From: JBNKDD01 sp050288085
Lineage (GTDB): Bacteria > Chloroflexota > Anaerolineae > Aggregatilineales > UBA3940
DNA: 15,764 bases
Assembly: GCA_050288085.1 (NCBI GenBank)
Contig: JBNKDD010000122.1
Span: 1 to 15,764, forward strand
Direction of reading: 5' to 3'
A model generated the notes under the pieces. That model saw nothing but the letters and a program-made list of their open reading frames with translations. It had not been told where the DNA came from and did no database searches. Position 1 is the first letter of the stretch. Every line of letters starts with the position of its first letter. Shown here in pieces: positions 6,842 to 13,356 of this stretch. The position numbers were made by a program, and so were the translations under genes.

Positions 6842-7807
6842 ATGGAATATAAGGATTATTATAAAATACTGGGCGTCCCAAAAGATGCGGATGCCCAGGC
6901 TATTAAGAAAGCTTTTCGCAAGCTGGCGCGTCAATATCATCCAGATGTAAACAACGCACCCGACGCTGAAACACGCTTCAAGGAGATTAACGAGGCTTAC
7001 GAAGTGCTGAGTGATGCCGATAAGCGCGCCCGTTACGACCAGCTTGGATCGAGCTATCATCAATGGCAGCAGCGGGGCGGGCAGCCCGGCGGATTCGATT
7101 GGTCGCAGTGGATGGGCGGCGCACCCGGTGGGGTACGGGTAGAATATGGCGATCCCAACCAGGTATTCTCCGAATTCTTCCAGACCATTTTTGGCGATCT
7201 GGGTGGTCGGAACACCGGCATGGGGATGGGCTTTGAGGATTTATTCGGTGGCATGCGAAGCCGGGGGCAGGTACATCAAATGCGCGGACAGGACCTGGAT
7301 GCGGATATTAAAATCAGTTTAGAAGAAGCCTATCATGGCACCACCCGGATGATCTCCAAACAGGGGCGGAGCTTGCAGGTAAAAATCCCCAAGGGGGCCA
7401 GGTCCGGCACGCGAGTCCGGATCGCCGGGGAAGGTCAGGCTGGCTCAAACGGGCAGGCAGGCGATCTGTACCTTAACGTGACGGTTGATGATGACCAGCG
7501 TTTCGAGCGCAACGGCGACGATCTTTATCAGGACATCACGATCGACCTGTATACGGCAGTGCTGGGCGGCGAGGTTCAGGTATCGACCATGACCAACAAA
7601 ATCACCTTGAAGATCGGTGTAGGGACACAGCCAGGGCAGTTGATCCGGCTGCGCGGGCGGGGAATGCCCAAACTTCGCCAGCCCGATCAATATGGTGATC
7701 TGTTTGTCCGGGTGAGCGTTGATCTCCCCACCGACCTGAGCGGCAAGGAGCGCGCCCTGTTCAGGGAACTGGCGAGCATCCGCAATCCCAGCTACAGCCG
7801 GAACTAA
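6842..7807 (+). CDS. CbpA-type J-domain co-chaperone (class B DnaJ)
   Basis: A J domain at the N-terminus (EYKDYYKILGVPKDAD...) carries the HPD motif in RQYHPDVN, which stimulates Hsp70 ATPase. It is followed by a Gly/Phe- and Gln-rich linker (GGQPGGFDWSQWMGG to GFEDLFGGM) and the two C-terminal substrate-binding barrels, beginning MRGQDLDADIKISLEEAYHG. The four CxxCxGxG zinc motifs of true DnaJ are absent, so it is the CbpA-like class, and its length of about 321 residues fits. Two in-frame ATGs exist, at 6836 and 6842. Most family members begin MEYKDYY, and the AGAG at 6831-6834 is better spaced for the second, so 6842 is preferred. No dnaK or grpE is adjacent. It is divergent from the signalling operon and upstream of an HtrA protease, a loose protein-quality-control pair. 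Confidence 0.92.
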   Translation: MEYKDYYKILGVPKDADAQAIKKAFRKLARQYHPDVNNAPDAETRFKEINEAYEVLSDADKRARYDQLGSSYHQWQQRGGQPGGFDWSQWMGGAPGGVRVEYGDPNQVFSEFFQTIFGDLGGRNTGMGMGFEDLFGGMRSRGQVHQMRGQDLDADIKISLEEAYHGTTRMISKQGRSLQVKIPKGARSGTRVRIAGEGQAGSNGQAGDLYLNVTVDDDQRFERNGDDLYQDITIDLYTAVLGGEVQVSTMTNKITLKIGVGTQPGQLIRLRGRGMPKLRQPDQYGDLFVRVSVDLPTDLSGKERALFRELASIRNPSYSRN

Positions 7808-7847
7808 GTTGGGCCAGACATTAAACTTTAAATCAAATGGCCCAACT
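7807..7847. repeat. Inverted repeat directly after the J-protein stop codon
   Basis: AGTTGGGCCA (7807-7816) and TGGCCCAACT (7838-7847) are perfect 10-bp arms around a 21-base AT-rich loop. The first base is the last base of the stop codon. It has no T-run behind it, so it may act as an mRNA 3' stabilising hairpin or a weak terminator. It is the first of four successive inverted repeats in the spacer. Confidence 0.65.
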
Positions 7848-7852
7848 GTATG

Positions 7853-7874
7853 GTAAATAGCAAAAGCTATTTAC
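7853..7874. repeat. Short inverted repeat (second of four in spacer)
   Basis: GTAAATAGC (7853-7861) and GCTATTTAC (7866-7874) form a perfect 9-bp stem with a 4-base AAAA loop. It starts six bases after the preceding hairpin. The function is unknown. Confidence 0.6.
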
Positions 7875-7876
7875 TC

Positions 7877-7925
7877 GGAACAAGTAAGGTTTTGAGGTTT
7901 TTATTCAAAACCATTATGTTGTTCC
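7877..7925. repeat. Nested inverted repeat (third of four in spacer)
   Basis: Outer arms GGAACAA (7877-7883) and TTGTTCC (7919-7925) enclose inner arms GGTTTTGA (7888-7895) and TCAAAACC (7905-7912). Together they make one long stem with a small internal loop and a 9-base terminal loop. It starts two bases after the second repeat. The function is unknown. Confidence 0.6.
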
Positions 7926-7941
7926 ACTTAATAAGCAAACC

Positions 7942-7969
7942 GTAGGGACACGGTATGCCGTGTCCCTAC
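7942..7969. repeat. Perfect 12-bp palindromic hairpin, probable dispersed repeat or terminator
   Basis: GTAGGGACACGG (7942-7953) pairs perfectly with CCGTGTCCCTAC (7958-7969) across a 4-base loop, followed by an A-rich run on the plus strand. Hairpins with this GTAGGG-type start and CCCTAC end are, from memory, dispersed repeats in many cyanobacterial and Chloroflexota genomes; I cannot count copies here. Read on the minus strand, the preceding A-run becomes a U-run-like tail on the other side, so it could also stop antisense transcription. Confidence 0.65.
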
Positions 7970-8027
7970 AAAAAAATAAGTTTTGTACTAATCAACATCG
8001 TTTTTTAAGTGAACAGGCATTGGCAAT

Positions 8028-9251
8028 ATGAAGAAGCATTACAGTTGGATTGTATTGGCTATTGGGGTAATGGCGCTGGCGGTAGTAGCCTGTGCAACAC
8101 CTTTTACAACACCCAAAACCCAGGGACCGGTTTCACCGGTCTCGGTGACGGCGCAAGCCGCCCCGATAGAAGAAGTGATGGTTGATGTACCGGTTATCAT
8201 TCCCACGCCGGTATCGGAAGCCGTCATCGCGGAAGCGGACGCCGAAGAACTGCTGCTGATCAACATCTACCAGCGGGTTAACCCGGCGGTCGTCAACATC
8301 GATGTGAGCGCCGAGATGGGCGATGTCGGCAGCATTGACTTTGGCAGCGGCTCCGGCTTTGTGATCGACACCGATGGGCATATCGTGACCAATAACCATG
8401 TCGTCACCGATGCCGACGAGGTACGGGTCACGTTCAGTGATGGCACAGTATTGATCGCCGATGTGCTCGGCACCGATATTTACAGCGACCTCGCGGTATT
8501 AAAAGTCGATCCCCCCAAAGACAAGGAACTGATCACCGTCGAACTGGGTGACTCGGATAATCTGCTGGTCGGGCAGCGGGTGGTCGCCATCGGCAACCCG
8601 TTTGGCCTATCCGGATCAATGACGGTCGGGATCGTCAGCGCGGTTGGGCGCACCCTGCCCGCCGGAGTGACAAATACCGGCGTGTTCAGCAACCCCTTGA
8701 TCATCCAGACCGACGCGGCCATCAACCCCGGCAATTCCGGCGGCCCGCTGCTGAATTCACAGGGTGAGGTGATCGGGGTGAACGGGGCAATCCGCACCGA
8801 GACGGGGAGCAATACCGGCGTGGGCTTCGCCATACCGGTAAACACCGTCAAGCGGATCGCATCGCAGATCATCGAGAATGGCAAGGTTGAATATCCCTAT
8901 CTGGGCATCAGCGCCAACGGCGGCGTGACGCTGGCCGAACTGGCGGTTGAATACGATCTACCGGTCACCTACGGGGTGCTGATCTCCGAAGTGTCACCGG
9001 GCTTTTCTGCTGACCGGGCCGGTCTGCGGGGCGGCGATCCAGAAGATGAGGTGAGCTTCCGGGGAAGCCTGGTGCGGCTGGGCGGTGACATCATCATCGC
9101 CATTGATGACTACCCGATCCGGGACTTCGACCAGTTGATCGGATACCTGGTGAGCTACACCAGCGTCGGCGAGGAGATCACCGTCACCATCGTGCGGGAT
9201 GGCGAAACGCTTGACATTCCGGTCACGCTCGACGCCAGGCCGGATGATTAA
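8028..9251 (+). CDS. HtrA/Deg-type serine protease, lipoprotein, with PDZ domain
   Basis: A 407-residue extracytoplasmic quality-control protease. The N-terminal hydrophobic stretch (8-21) ends in VVAC, with Cys22 as the likely lipidation site, followed by a Pro/Thr-rich tether. The trypsin-like domain spans about 75-280 with a complete triad: His124 in TNNHVV, Asp154 in YSDLAVLKVD and Ser237 in the GNSGGP motif. One PDZ domain is at about 288-400 (YPYLGISANGG ... VLISEVSPGFSADRAGL ... GGDIIIAIDDYPI). In this family PDZ controls substrate access and activation. The ATG lies after a long spacer full of hairpins and has only a weak AGG upstream. It probably has its own promoter, since the preceding J-protein gene is 220 bases away with terminator-like repeats between. 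The assignment is firm; the exact substrate is unknown. Confidence 0.95.
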   Translation: MKKHYSWIVLAIGVMALAVVACATPFTTPKTQGPVSPVSVTAQAAPIEEVMVDVPVIIPTPVSEAVIAEADAEELLLINIYQRVNPAVVNIDVSAEMGDVGSIDFGSGSGFVIDTDGHIVTNNHVVTDADEVRVTFSDGTVLIADVLGTDIYSDLAVLKVDPPKDKELITVELGDSDNLLVGQRVVAIGNPFGLSGSMTVGIVSAVGRTLPAGVTNTGVFSNPLIIQTDAAINPGNSGGPLLNSQGEVIGVNGAIRTETGSNTGVGFAIPVNTVKRIASQIIENGKVEYPYLGISANGGVTLAELAVEYDLPVTYGVLISEVSPGFSADRAGLRGGDPEDEVSFRGSLVRLGGDIIIAIDDYPIRDFDQLIGYLVSYTSVGEEITVTIVRDGETLDIPVTLDARPDD

Positions 9252-9270
9252 ATCCGAATCCATGATGTAC

Positions 9271-9368
9271 AATACCCCCCGCCACCGCTAAAGCGGCGTC
9301 TGCCCCCCTTGCAAGGGGGGCGAATCCGAAGACTGCGACCAACGGTCGCAGCGAGGATGGGGGGTATT
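9271..9368. repeat. Cloverleaf-like palindromic repeat, copy 1
   Basis: Outer arms AATACCCCCC (9271-9280) and GGGGGGTATT (9359-9368) enclose three hairpins: CCGCT/AGCGG (9285-9296), a perfect 20-base palindrome built on CCCCCCTT/AAGGGGGG (9302-9321), and CTGCGACC/GGTCGCAG (9333-9351). A 29-base core (9296-9324) is identical to copy 2 at 10643-10671, in the same orientation. It lies between the htrA stop and the aminotransferase start, so it may also terminate htrA transcription. Confidence 0.85.
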
Positions 9369-9432
9369 TCCGCAAAATCGCATATGCACTTTGAAAAAAT
9401 TTGTTCCTCACTGCCGGGAGAGTCTAATCACC

Positions 9433-10614
9433 ATGCCTATCGATCTGGAACGCGCCCGCCGGGAAACCCCTGGCTGCGAAAAAGTCCTGCATTTCAACAA
9501 TGCCGGAGCCTCGTTGATGCCCCGACCGGTGCTCGACGCCGTGATTGAACATCTACAGCTTGAAGCGATCAACGGCGGGTATGAGGCTGCCGCCCTCGCC
9601 CATGACCGGGTCGAGCGGGTCTATGGAGCCCTCGCCGAGATGCTCAACGGACAGCCTGACGAGATCGCCATCATAGAGAATGCCACCCGCGCCTGGGATA
9701 TGGCCTTCTACGCGATCCCCTTCCGGCCCGGCGACCGCATCCTGACAGCACGGGTATCCTATGCCAGCAATTACATCGCCTTCTTGCAAGCAGCCCAGAA
9801 ACACGGCGTATCGGTCGAGGTCGTCCCGAACGACGACCACGGCCAGATCGACGTGGAGGCGCTGCGAAATGCCATCGACGAGCGGGTCAAGCTGATCGCC
9901 CTGACCCACGTCCCGACCAACGGCGGATTGGTCAGCCCGGCGGCGGCAGTCGGCAAGGTCGCGAAGGAGGCCGGGGTATTGTATCTGCTCGATGCCTGCC
10001 AATCGATTGGACAGATGCCGCTTGACGTGGAGACCATAGGCTGTGATATACTGTCTGCGACCGGACGAAAATATTTGCGCGGCCCGCGTGGCACCGGATT
10101 CCTGTATGTGCGCCGCAGCGTACTCGATCAGCTTGAGCCACCCTTACTTGATCTGCATGCCGCCACCTGGATCGCCCCCGATCAATACACCATCCGGGAG
10201 GATGCCCGCCGTTTCGAGAACTGGGAATCCTACATCGCCGGGAAGATCGGGCTGGGCGTGGCAGTTGATTATGCGCTGAGTTGGGGCCTCGACAATATCC
10301 AGGAGCGGGTCACCGATCTGGCCGGTCAACTGCGGGATCAGCTTGCCGACATTCCCGGCCTGACCGTGCAAGACCTGGGCGAAGAACGCTGCGGGATCGT
10401 GACCTTCACCGTCCAGGGAAAAGAGGCTGATGCCGTCAAGCAAGCCCTGTCCGATCAGCAGATCAACGTTTCGGTGTCGGTGAAAAGCTCGTCGCTGCTG
10501 GATATGCAGGCACGCGGCTTTGATGACCTGCTGCGGGCATCGGTGCATTATTACAACGGCGAAGCCGAAGTCGAACGGTTTTGCGATGTGCTCAGGACAA
10601 TTGTTTTGCAGTGA
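9433..10614 (+). CDS. Class-V aminotransferase-fold PLP enzyme (cysteine desulfurase-like fold)
   Basis: A fold-type I PLP-dependent enzyme of 393 residues. The N-terminal HFNNAGASLMP motif is typical of the class-V/NifS-like superfamily. Later come the PLP-contacting YLLDACQSIGQ (Asp187) and SATGRKYLRGPRGTGFLYV with the Schiff-base Lys213. The residues around Lys and the small C-terminal domain fit aminotransferase, cysteine lyase or isopenicillin-N-epimerase-like members. No active-site Cys loop of a true cysteine desulfurase is obvious, and no IscU or ergothioneine gene is nearby, so the reaction cannot be named. A TTG at 9391 would add 14 residues, but ATG at 9433 with GGGAG upstream gives the standard N-terminus. 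The gene sits exactly between two direct copies of a palindromic repeat. Confidence 0.88.
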   Translation: MPIDLERARRETPGCEKVLHFNNAGASLMPRPVLDAVIEHLQLEAINGGYEAAALAHDRVERVYGALAEMLNGQPDEIAIIENATRAWDMAFYAIPFRPGDRILTARVSYASNYIAFLQAAQKHGVSVEVVPNDDHGQIDVEALRNAIDERVKLIALTHVPTNGGLVSPAAAVGKVAKEAGVLYLLDACQSIGQMPLDVETIGCDILSATGRKYLRGPRGTGFLYVRRSVLDQLEPPLLDLHAATWIAPDQYTIREDARRFENWESYIAGKIGLGVAVDYALSWGLDNIQERVTDLAGQLRDQLADIPGLTVQDLGEERCGIVTFTVQGKEADAVKQALSDQQINVSVSVKSSSLLDMQARGFDDLLRASVHYYNGEAEVERFCDVLRTIVLQ

Positions 10615-10621
10615 GAGGCTC

Positions 10622-10710
10622 ACCCCCCTCCGCTGCTGTGCAGCGTCTGCCCCCCTTGCAAGGGGGGCGAAATCCGAAAGCGACCGCAGGTCGCGCGAGG
10701 ATTGGGGGGT
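10622..10710. repeat. Cloverleaf-like palindromic repeat, copy 2
   Basis: Outer arms ACCCCCC (10622-10628) and GGGGGGT (10704-10710) enclose CGCTGC/GCAGCG (10631-10645), the same 20-base palindrome as copy 1 (10649-10668), and GCGACC/GGTCGC (10680-10694). The first hairpin differs in sequence from copy 1 yet still pairs, and the loop of the third differs, so the fold is kept while sequence drifts. It begins 8 bases after the aminotransferase stop and ends 25 bases before the next start codon. Confidence 0.85.
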
Positions 10711-10735
10711 ATAGAGGTAAATCAAACCATAACCC

Positions 10736-11851
10736 ATGAGCGACCAACCTGACGACCATCTCCGCCTGATTATTGGACGGGCCAATACCCTGCTCGGCGG
10801 ATCGCTGCCTGAAAAAGAAGAAGCCGCGATTGAGCGCATCCGTGGCAGTGCCGAGCGCTTCCTATCAATCTACCTGCAAATCGAAGACCTGTCCGTCTCG
10901 GAGATGAACACCCGCCTCGCCCCTGAAGTCCAGAACTTACTTTTCCCCTCATTGCTGGGCGCGTCATACGGCCTGATCGATCTGGACGAAACCTTACAGC
11001 CAAAGGTGCATGCCATCCGCGACAGCGTCCAGTTCTTGATCGATTGGATCGCCGGGCCGACTCAATTGTTGATCTCCCGCATTATGAACATCGAAGATGA
11101 TGAGGATGAAGCGCTCTGGGAGGCGATCAATTTTCTGCACTGGCGCGGGACTCGCGAGGTGTTCGAGGCCGCCCGGTCATTGACAGAAAGTAATCAGGCG
11201 GTTGACCGTGAGCGTGGCGTGCGGATATTGGGTCAATTGGGGATTCCGGTGCGCTCCTTCCCGGAAGAGACCTTCAACCTGCTGGCCGATCTGCTCAGGG
11301 CTGAAAAAGATCCCGAAGTGCTGTTTGCGATTGGGTCGGCGCTGGGTCACATGGGCGATCCGCGTGCGGTCGAAATCCTCGCCCCTTTGAAGAATCACCG
11401 CGACTTCCGGGTGCGCTGGGGCGTGGTGCTGGGCATCATCGGGCACGATGAGGAACTGGCCTTCCAGACCCTGATCAGCCTGATGCATGACCCCCACGAA
11501 CTGGTGCGCGACTGGGCTACCTTCGGATTGGGCACGTTGACCGATCATGATACCCCGGCCATCCGCGAAGCCCTGCTCCGGCGGCTGACCGACCGGGACG
11601 AGGTCGTCCGGGCCGAGGCGTTGAAGGGATTGGCGGAGCGGCGCGACCCCCGGATGGTCGATCCGCTGATCAAGGAGATGTCCGCCGAGCACGACGACCC
11701 GCTGCTGATGGTTAATTATGTGCTGGCAGCCGCCACCGAAATCGGAGCGCCGCAGCTTCACCCCGCACTGATCCAATATGGGGAGCGAGTCCGCGCCTTC
11801 TGCCCACCTGATCTGCTGGCAGCAGCCCTCAAATCATGTGCCCCGCGCTGA
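10736..11851 (+). CDS. HEAT-repeat protein with unusual helical N-terminal domain (371 aa)
   Basis: The C-terminal two-thirds (about 150-345) is a HEAT/PBS solenoid. Repeats are visible at RGVRILGQLGI, VLFAIGSALGHMGDPRAVEIL, VRWGVVLGIIGHDE, VRDWATFGLGTLTDHDTPAIREALL and VRAEALKGLAERRDPRMVDPLI. The N-terminal 115 residues are helical and acidic. Within them LLFPSLLGASYGLID followed about 20 residues later by SVQFLIDWIAG loosely resembles the two helices of a histidine-kinase dimerisation domain, without any His. This is a weak similarity. There is no signal peptide or membrane segment. The ATG at 10736 has only a distant AGAGG upstream, so its start is moderately sure; the repeat copy 2 forms most of its leader. 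HEAT domains act as scaffolds; no enzyme activity is evident. Confidence 0.85.
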   Translation: MSDQPDDHLRLIIGRANTLLGGSLPEKEEAAIERIRGSAERFLSIYLQIEDLSVSEMNTRLAPEVQNLLFPSLLGASYGLIDLDETLQPKVHAIRDSVQFLIDWIAGPTQLLISRIMNIEDDEDEALWEAINFLHWRGTREVFEAARSLTESNQAVDRERGVRILGQLGIPVRSFPEETFNLLADLLRAEKDPEVLFAIGSALGHMGDPRAVEILAPLKNHRDFRVRWGVVLGIIGHDEELAFQTLISLMHDPHELVRDWATFGLGTLTDHDTPAIREALLRRLTDRDEVVRAEALKGLAERRDPRMVDPLIKEMSAEHDDPLLMVNYVLAAATEIGAPQLHPALIQYGERVRAFCPPDLLAAALKSCAPR

Positions 11852-11935
11852 CAGGCTCCCCTTCAGACTTAACCTTCTCGCCAATGAACCACAGGTTGGT
11901 AAACAATCGCGAAAAAGGCTAATCTGCTGCTCTTC

Positions 11936-12922
11936 CTATCGGATAATTATATTGGCTTGCTGCAAAACCTCATCAGGTACCTCAAGACCAATAGCTTCAG
12001 CGGTTTGCAGATTGATCGCCAGATAGAACTCAGCCACTTCCACCGGCAGATCAGCGGGATCAGTGCCCCGCATTATTTGATCGGCCAATCGTGCAGCTTG
12101 CTTTCCAGCAGATGTGGGTTCCATGCTGTATGACATCAATGCCCCGTCAGATACACCGCTACTAAGTGGTACCGAAAACGGTAATTTGTGTTCAATGGCA
12201 GTGGCGGTTTGCTCGCTGCTAAACTGGCCCACTATCGAATCAGGGAGGTTCATCATGGCGTCCACATCATCAGGGATGTTCTCAAAAGCGAAAGCGACCT
12301 CTTCGGCATTGCGGGCGGGCTGAAGGACCAATTCAACGTCCAATTTGTCGGCTACCTCTGACACCGACTCCAGCGCAGCAACGGGTGAAGGATCGTCGGG
12401 ATTGTAAGGAATATAGATGCGTTTGATACCCGGCGCGACTTGCGTAAACCATTCCAGTCTTTTTCCTTCCGCCAGCCCAAACGTCACGCCAGTTATGTTC
12501 CCTCCAGGCTCGGCCAAGCTAGGCACAATCCCAGCCCCGATAGGGTCCTGCACCGGAACAAACACGCACGGGATCGGATTCTCGGCGGTAGCACGTTGGA
12601 CCGCCTGGGTGGCCGGTGTGGAAACACTCAGAATCAGATCGACATCGGCATCAACTAGCTTCTGAGCGAGACCATCGAGCTCCTCAATCGAGGCAGGCGG
12701 ACCGTCGTAAATATACGTGAGATTCTCCCCTTCAACGTATCCATACTCGGCCATTTGATCCTTGAACCCATCGATTATGGTATCCAGGGCTGGTGTGAGG
12801 TTGATGATGCCAATTGTATATTGGTCATCATCCTTACCTGTGCCACAGGAAACCAACAGAACTGCAAGCAGGATTACGAGTAAGGTAAACAATTGATTAA
12901 TGGTTGGACGCCGTTTAAACAT
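11936..12922 (-). CDS. ABC_sub_bind-family solute-binding lipoprotein (TrpX-like, orphan)
   Basis: A 328-residue lipoprotein. The signal segment (about 11-25) ends in the lipobox LVSC with Cys26. The mature protein follows the ABC transporter substrate-binding family (PF04392-type): YTIGIINLTPALDTIIDGFKDQMAEYGYVEGEN at positions about 35-67, LVDADVDLILSVSTPATQAVQ, IPCVFVPVQDPIGAGIV, GGNITGV, GIKRIYIPYNPDDPSPVAAL and a C-terminal AGKQAARLADQIMRG helix. Some relatives bind tryptophan or other aromatic compounds, but the ligand is unknown here. The usual partner permease and ATPase genes are absent; it diverges from a receiver-kinase gene. AAGGA lies about 10 bases before the ATG. It ends convergently with the HEAT gene, with 84 unremarkable bases between. 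Confidence 0.9.
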   Translation of the reverse strand: MFKRRPTINQLFTLLVILLAVLLVSCGTGKDDDQYTIGIINLTPALDTIIDGFKDQMAEYGYVEGENLTYIYDGPPASIEELDGLAQKLVDADVDLILSVSTPATQAVQRATAENPIPCVFVPVQDPIGAGIVPSLAEPGGNITGVTFGLAEGKRLEWFTQVAPGIKRIYIPYNPDDPSPVAALESVSEVADKLDVELVLQPARNAEEVAFAFENIPDDVDAMMNLPDSIVGQFSSEQTATAIEHKLPFSVPLSSGVSDGALMSYSMEPTSAGKQAARLADQIMRGTDPADLPVEVAEFYLAINLQTAEAIGLEVPDEVLQQANIIIR

Positions 12923-12939
12923 TCCTGGATATTCCTTTA

Positions 12940-12981
12940 ATCACACTAAATATATATAGTCAACTATCAACATCACACTAA
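12940..12981. promoter_or_regulatory. Direct repeat upstream of the solute-binding gene, candidate operator
   Basis: ATCACACTAA occurs at 12940-12949 and again at 12972-12981, in the same orientation, 32 bases apart (about three DNA turns), flanking an AT-rich TATATATA stretch. The first copy lies about 18 bases before the minus-strand start codon. This spacing fits a regulator binding on one face of the DNA, but the site has not been matched to any known protein. Confidence 0.4.
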
Positions 12982-13214
12982 GCAGGCTACAAACAATTTG
13001 TTTTTGGGTTCAGATTCTCTAAATTTCAAATAGGATATGGCAAATGAGTAATTACAGTCAGGTGATGCTGAAAGTAAACAACACAAAGTTGAACGTTGTT
13101 TTTTAGTATATATCATGATTGGCACCCATCAAGATAATGAAATAAATTTGTAATAATATATATTCTATTATATTTCTGCGTGCATCCAGCAGGCTGAGAT
13201 CATTGCCCTTATAA
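12982..13214. other. AT-rich divergent intergenic stretch
   Basis: No gene is seen between the solute-binding protein and the receiver-kinase. The stretch is markedly AT-rich. It contains AAACAAC (13076-13082) and GTTGTTT (13095-13101), a 7-bp inverted repeat followed by a T-run to 13104 that could be a weak terminator on the plus strand, and TA-rich runs around 13107-13113 and 13152-13172. It must hold the promoter of the minus-strand lipoprotein gene, but I see no convincing -35/-10 pair for it. Confidence 0.5.
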
Positions 13215-13243
13215 TTGACCTCTTTGCCAATGGCCATTAAAAT
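13215..13243 (+). promoter_or_regulatory. Probable sigma70-type promoter for the receiver-pseudokinase gene
   Basis: TTGACC (13215-13220) and TAAAAT (13238-13243) are separated by exactly 17 bases, about 115 bases upstream of the ATG at 13357. Both hexamers match the sigma70/SigA consensus at five of six positions. The spacer contains the small palindrome GCCAATGGC. It is the best promoter match in the window. Confidence 0.6.
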
Positions 13244-13356
13244 AAATCAAAATGTATAAAATGGGTAGAGCATCCTATCACTGACCGGAGAAAATCTGTT
13301 CACCCGTGCGGAAACGGATCAACCATGATCTGCTTCCATTTGATGAGGTGAAGCTC

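Noticed and set aside
9391..9432. TTG start adding 14 residues to the PLP enzyme
   Set aside because: The extra residues do not match the family N-terminus, and ATG 9433 has GGGAG upstream.
9271..10710. The two similar repeats as a CRISPR array
   Set aside because: Only two copies exist, about 1.35 kb apart, with a gene between and internal palindromes of a different kind; there is no regular spacer and no cas gene.
10144..10839. A 231-codon minus-strand frame covering the end of the aminotransferase and repeat copy 2
   Set aside because: It is antisense to a well-supported enzyme, and its APLARGADAA segment is just the translated palindromic repeat; the same peptide appears opposite copy 1.
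11177..11776. A 199-codon minus-strand frame opposite the HEAT-repeat gene
   Set aside because: It has a Gln/His-rich composition with no domain and lies antisense to clear HEAT repeats.
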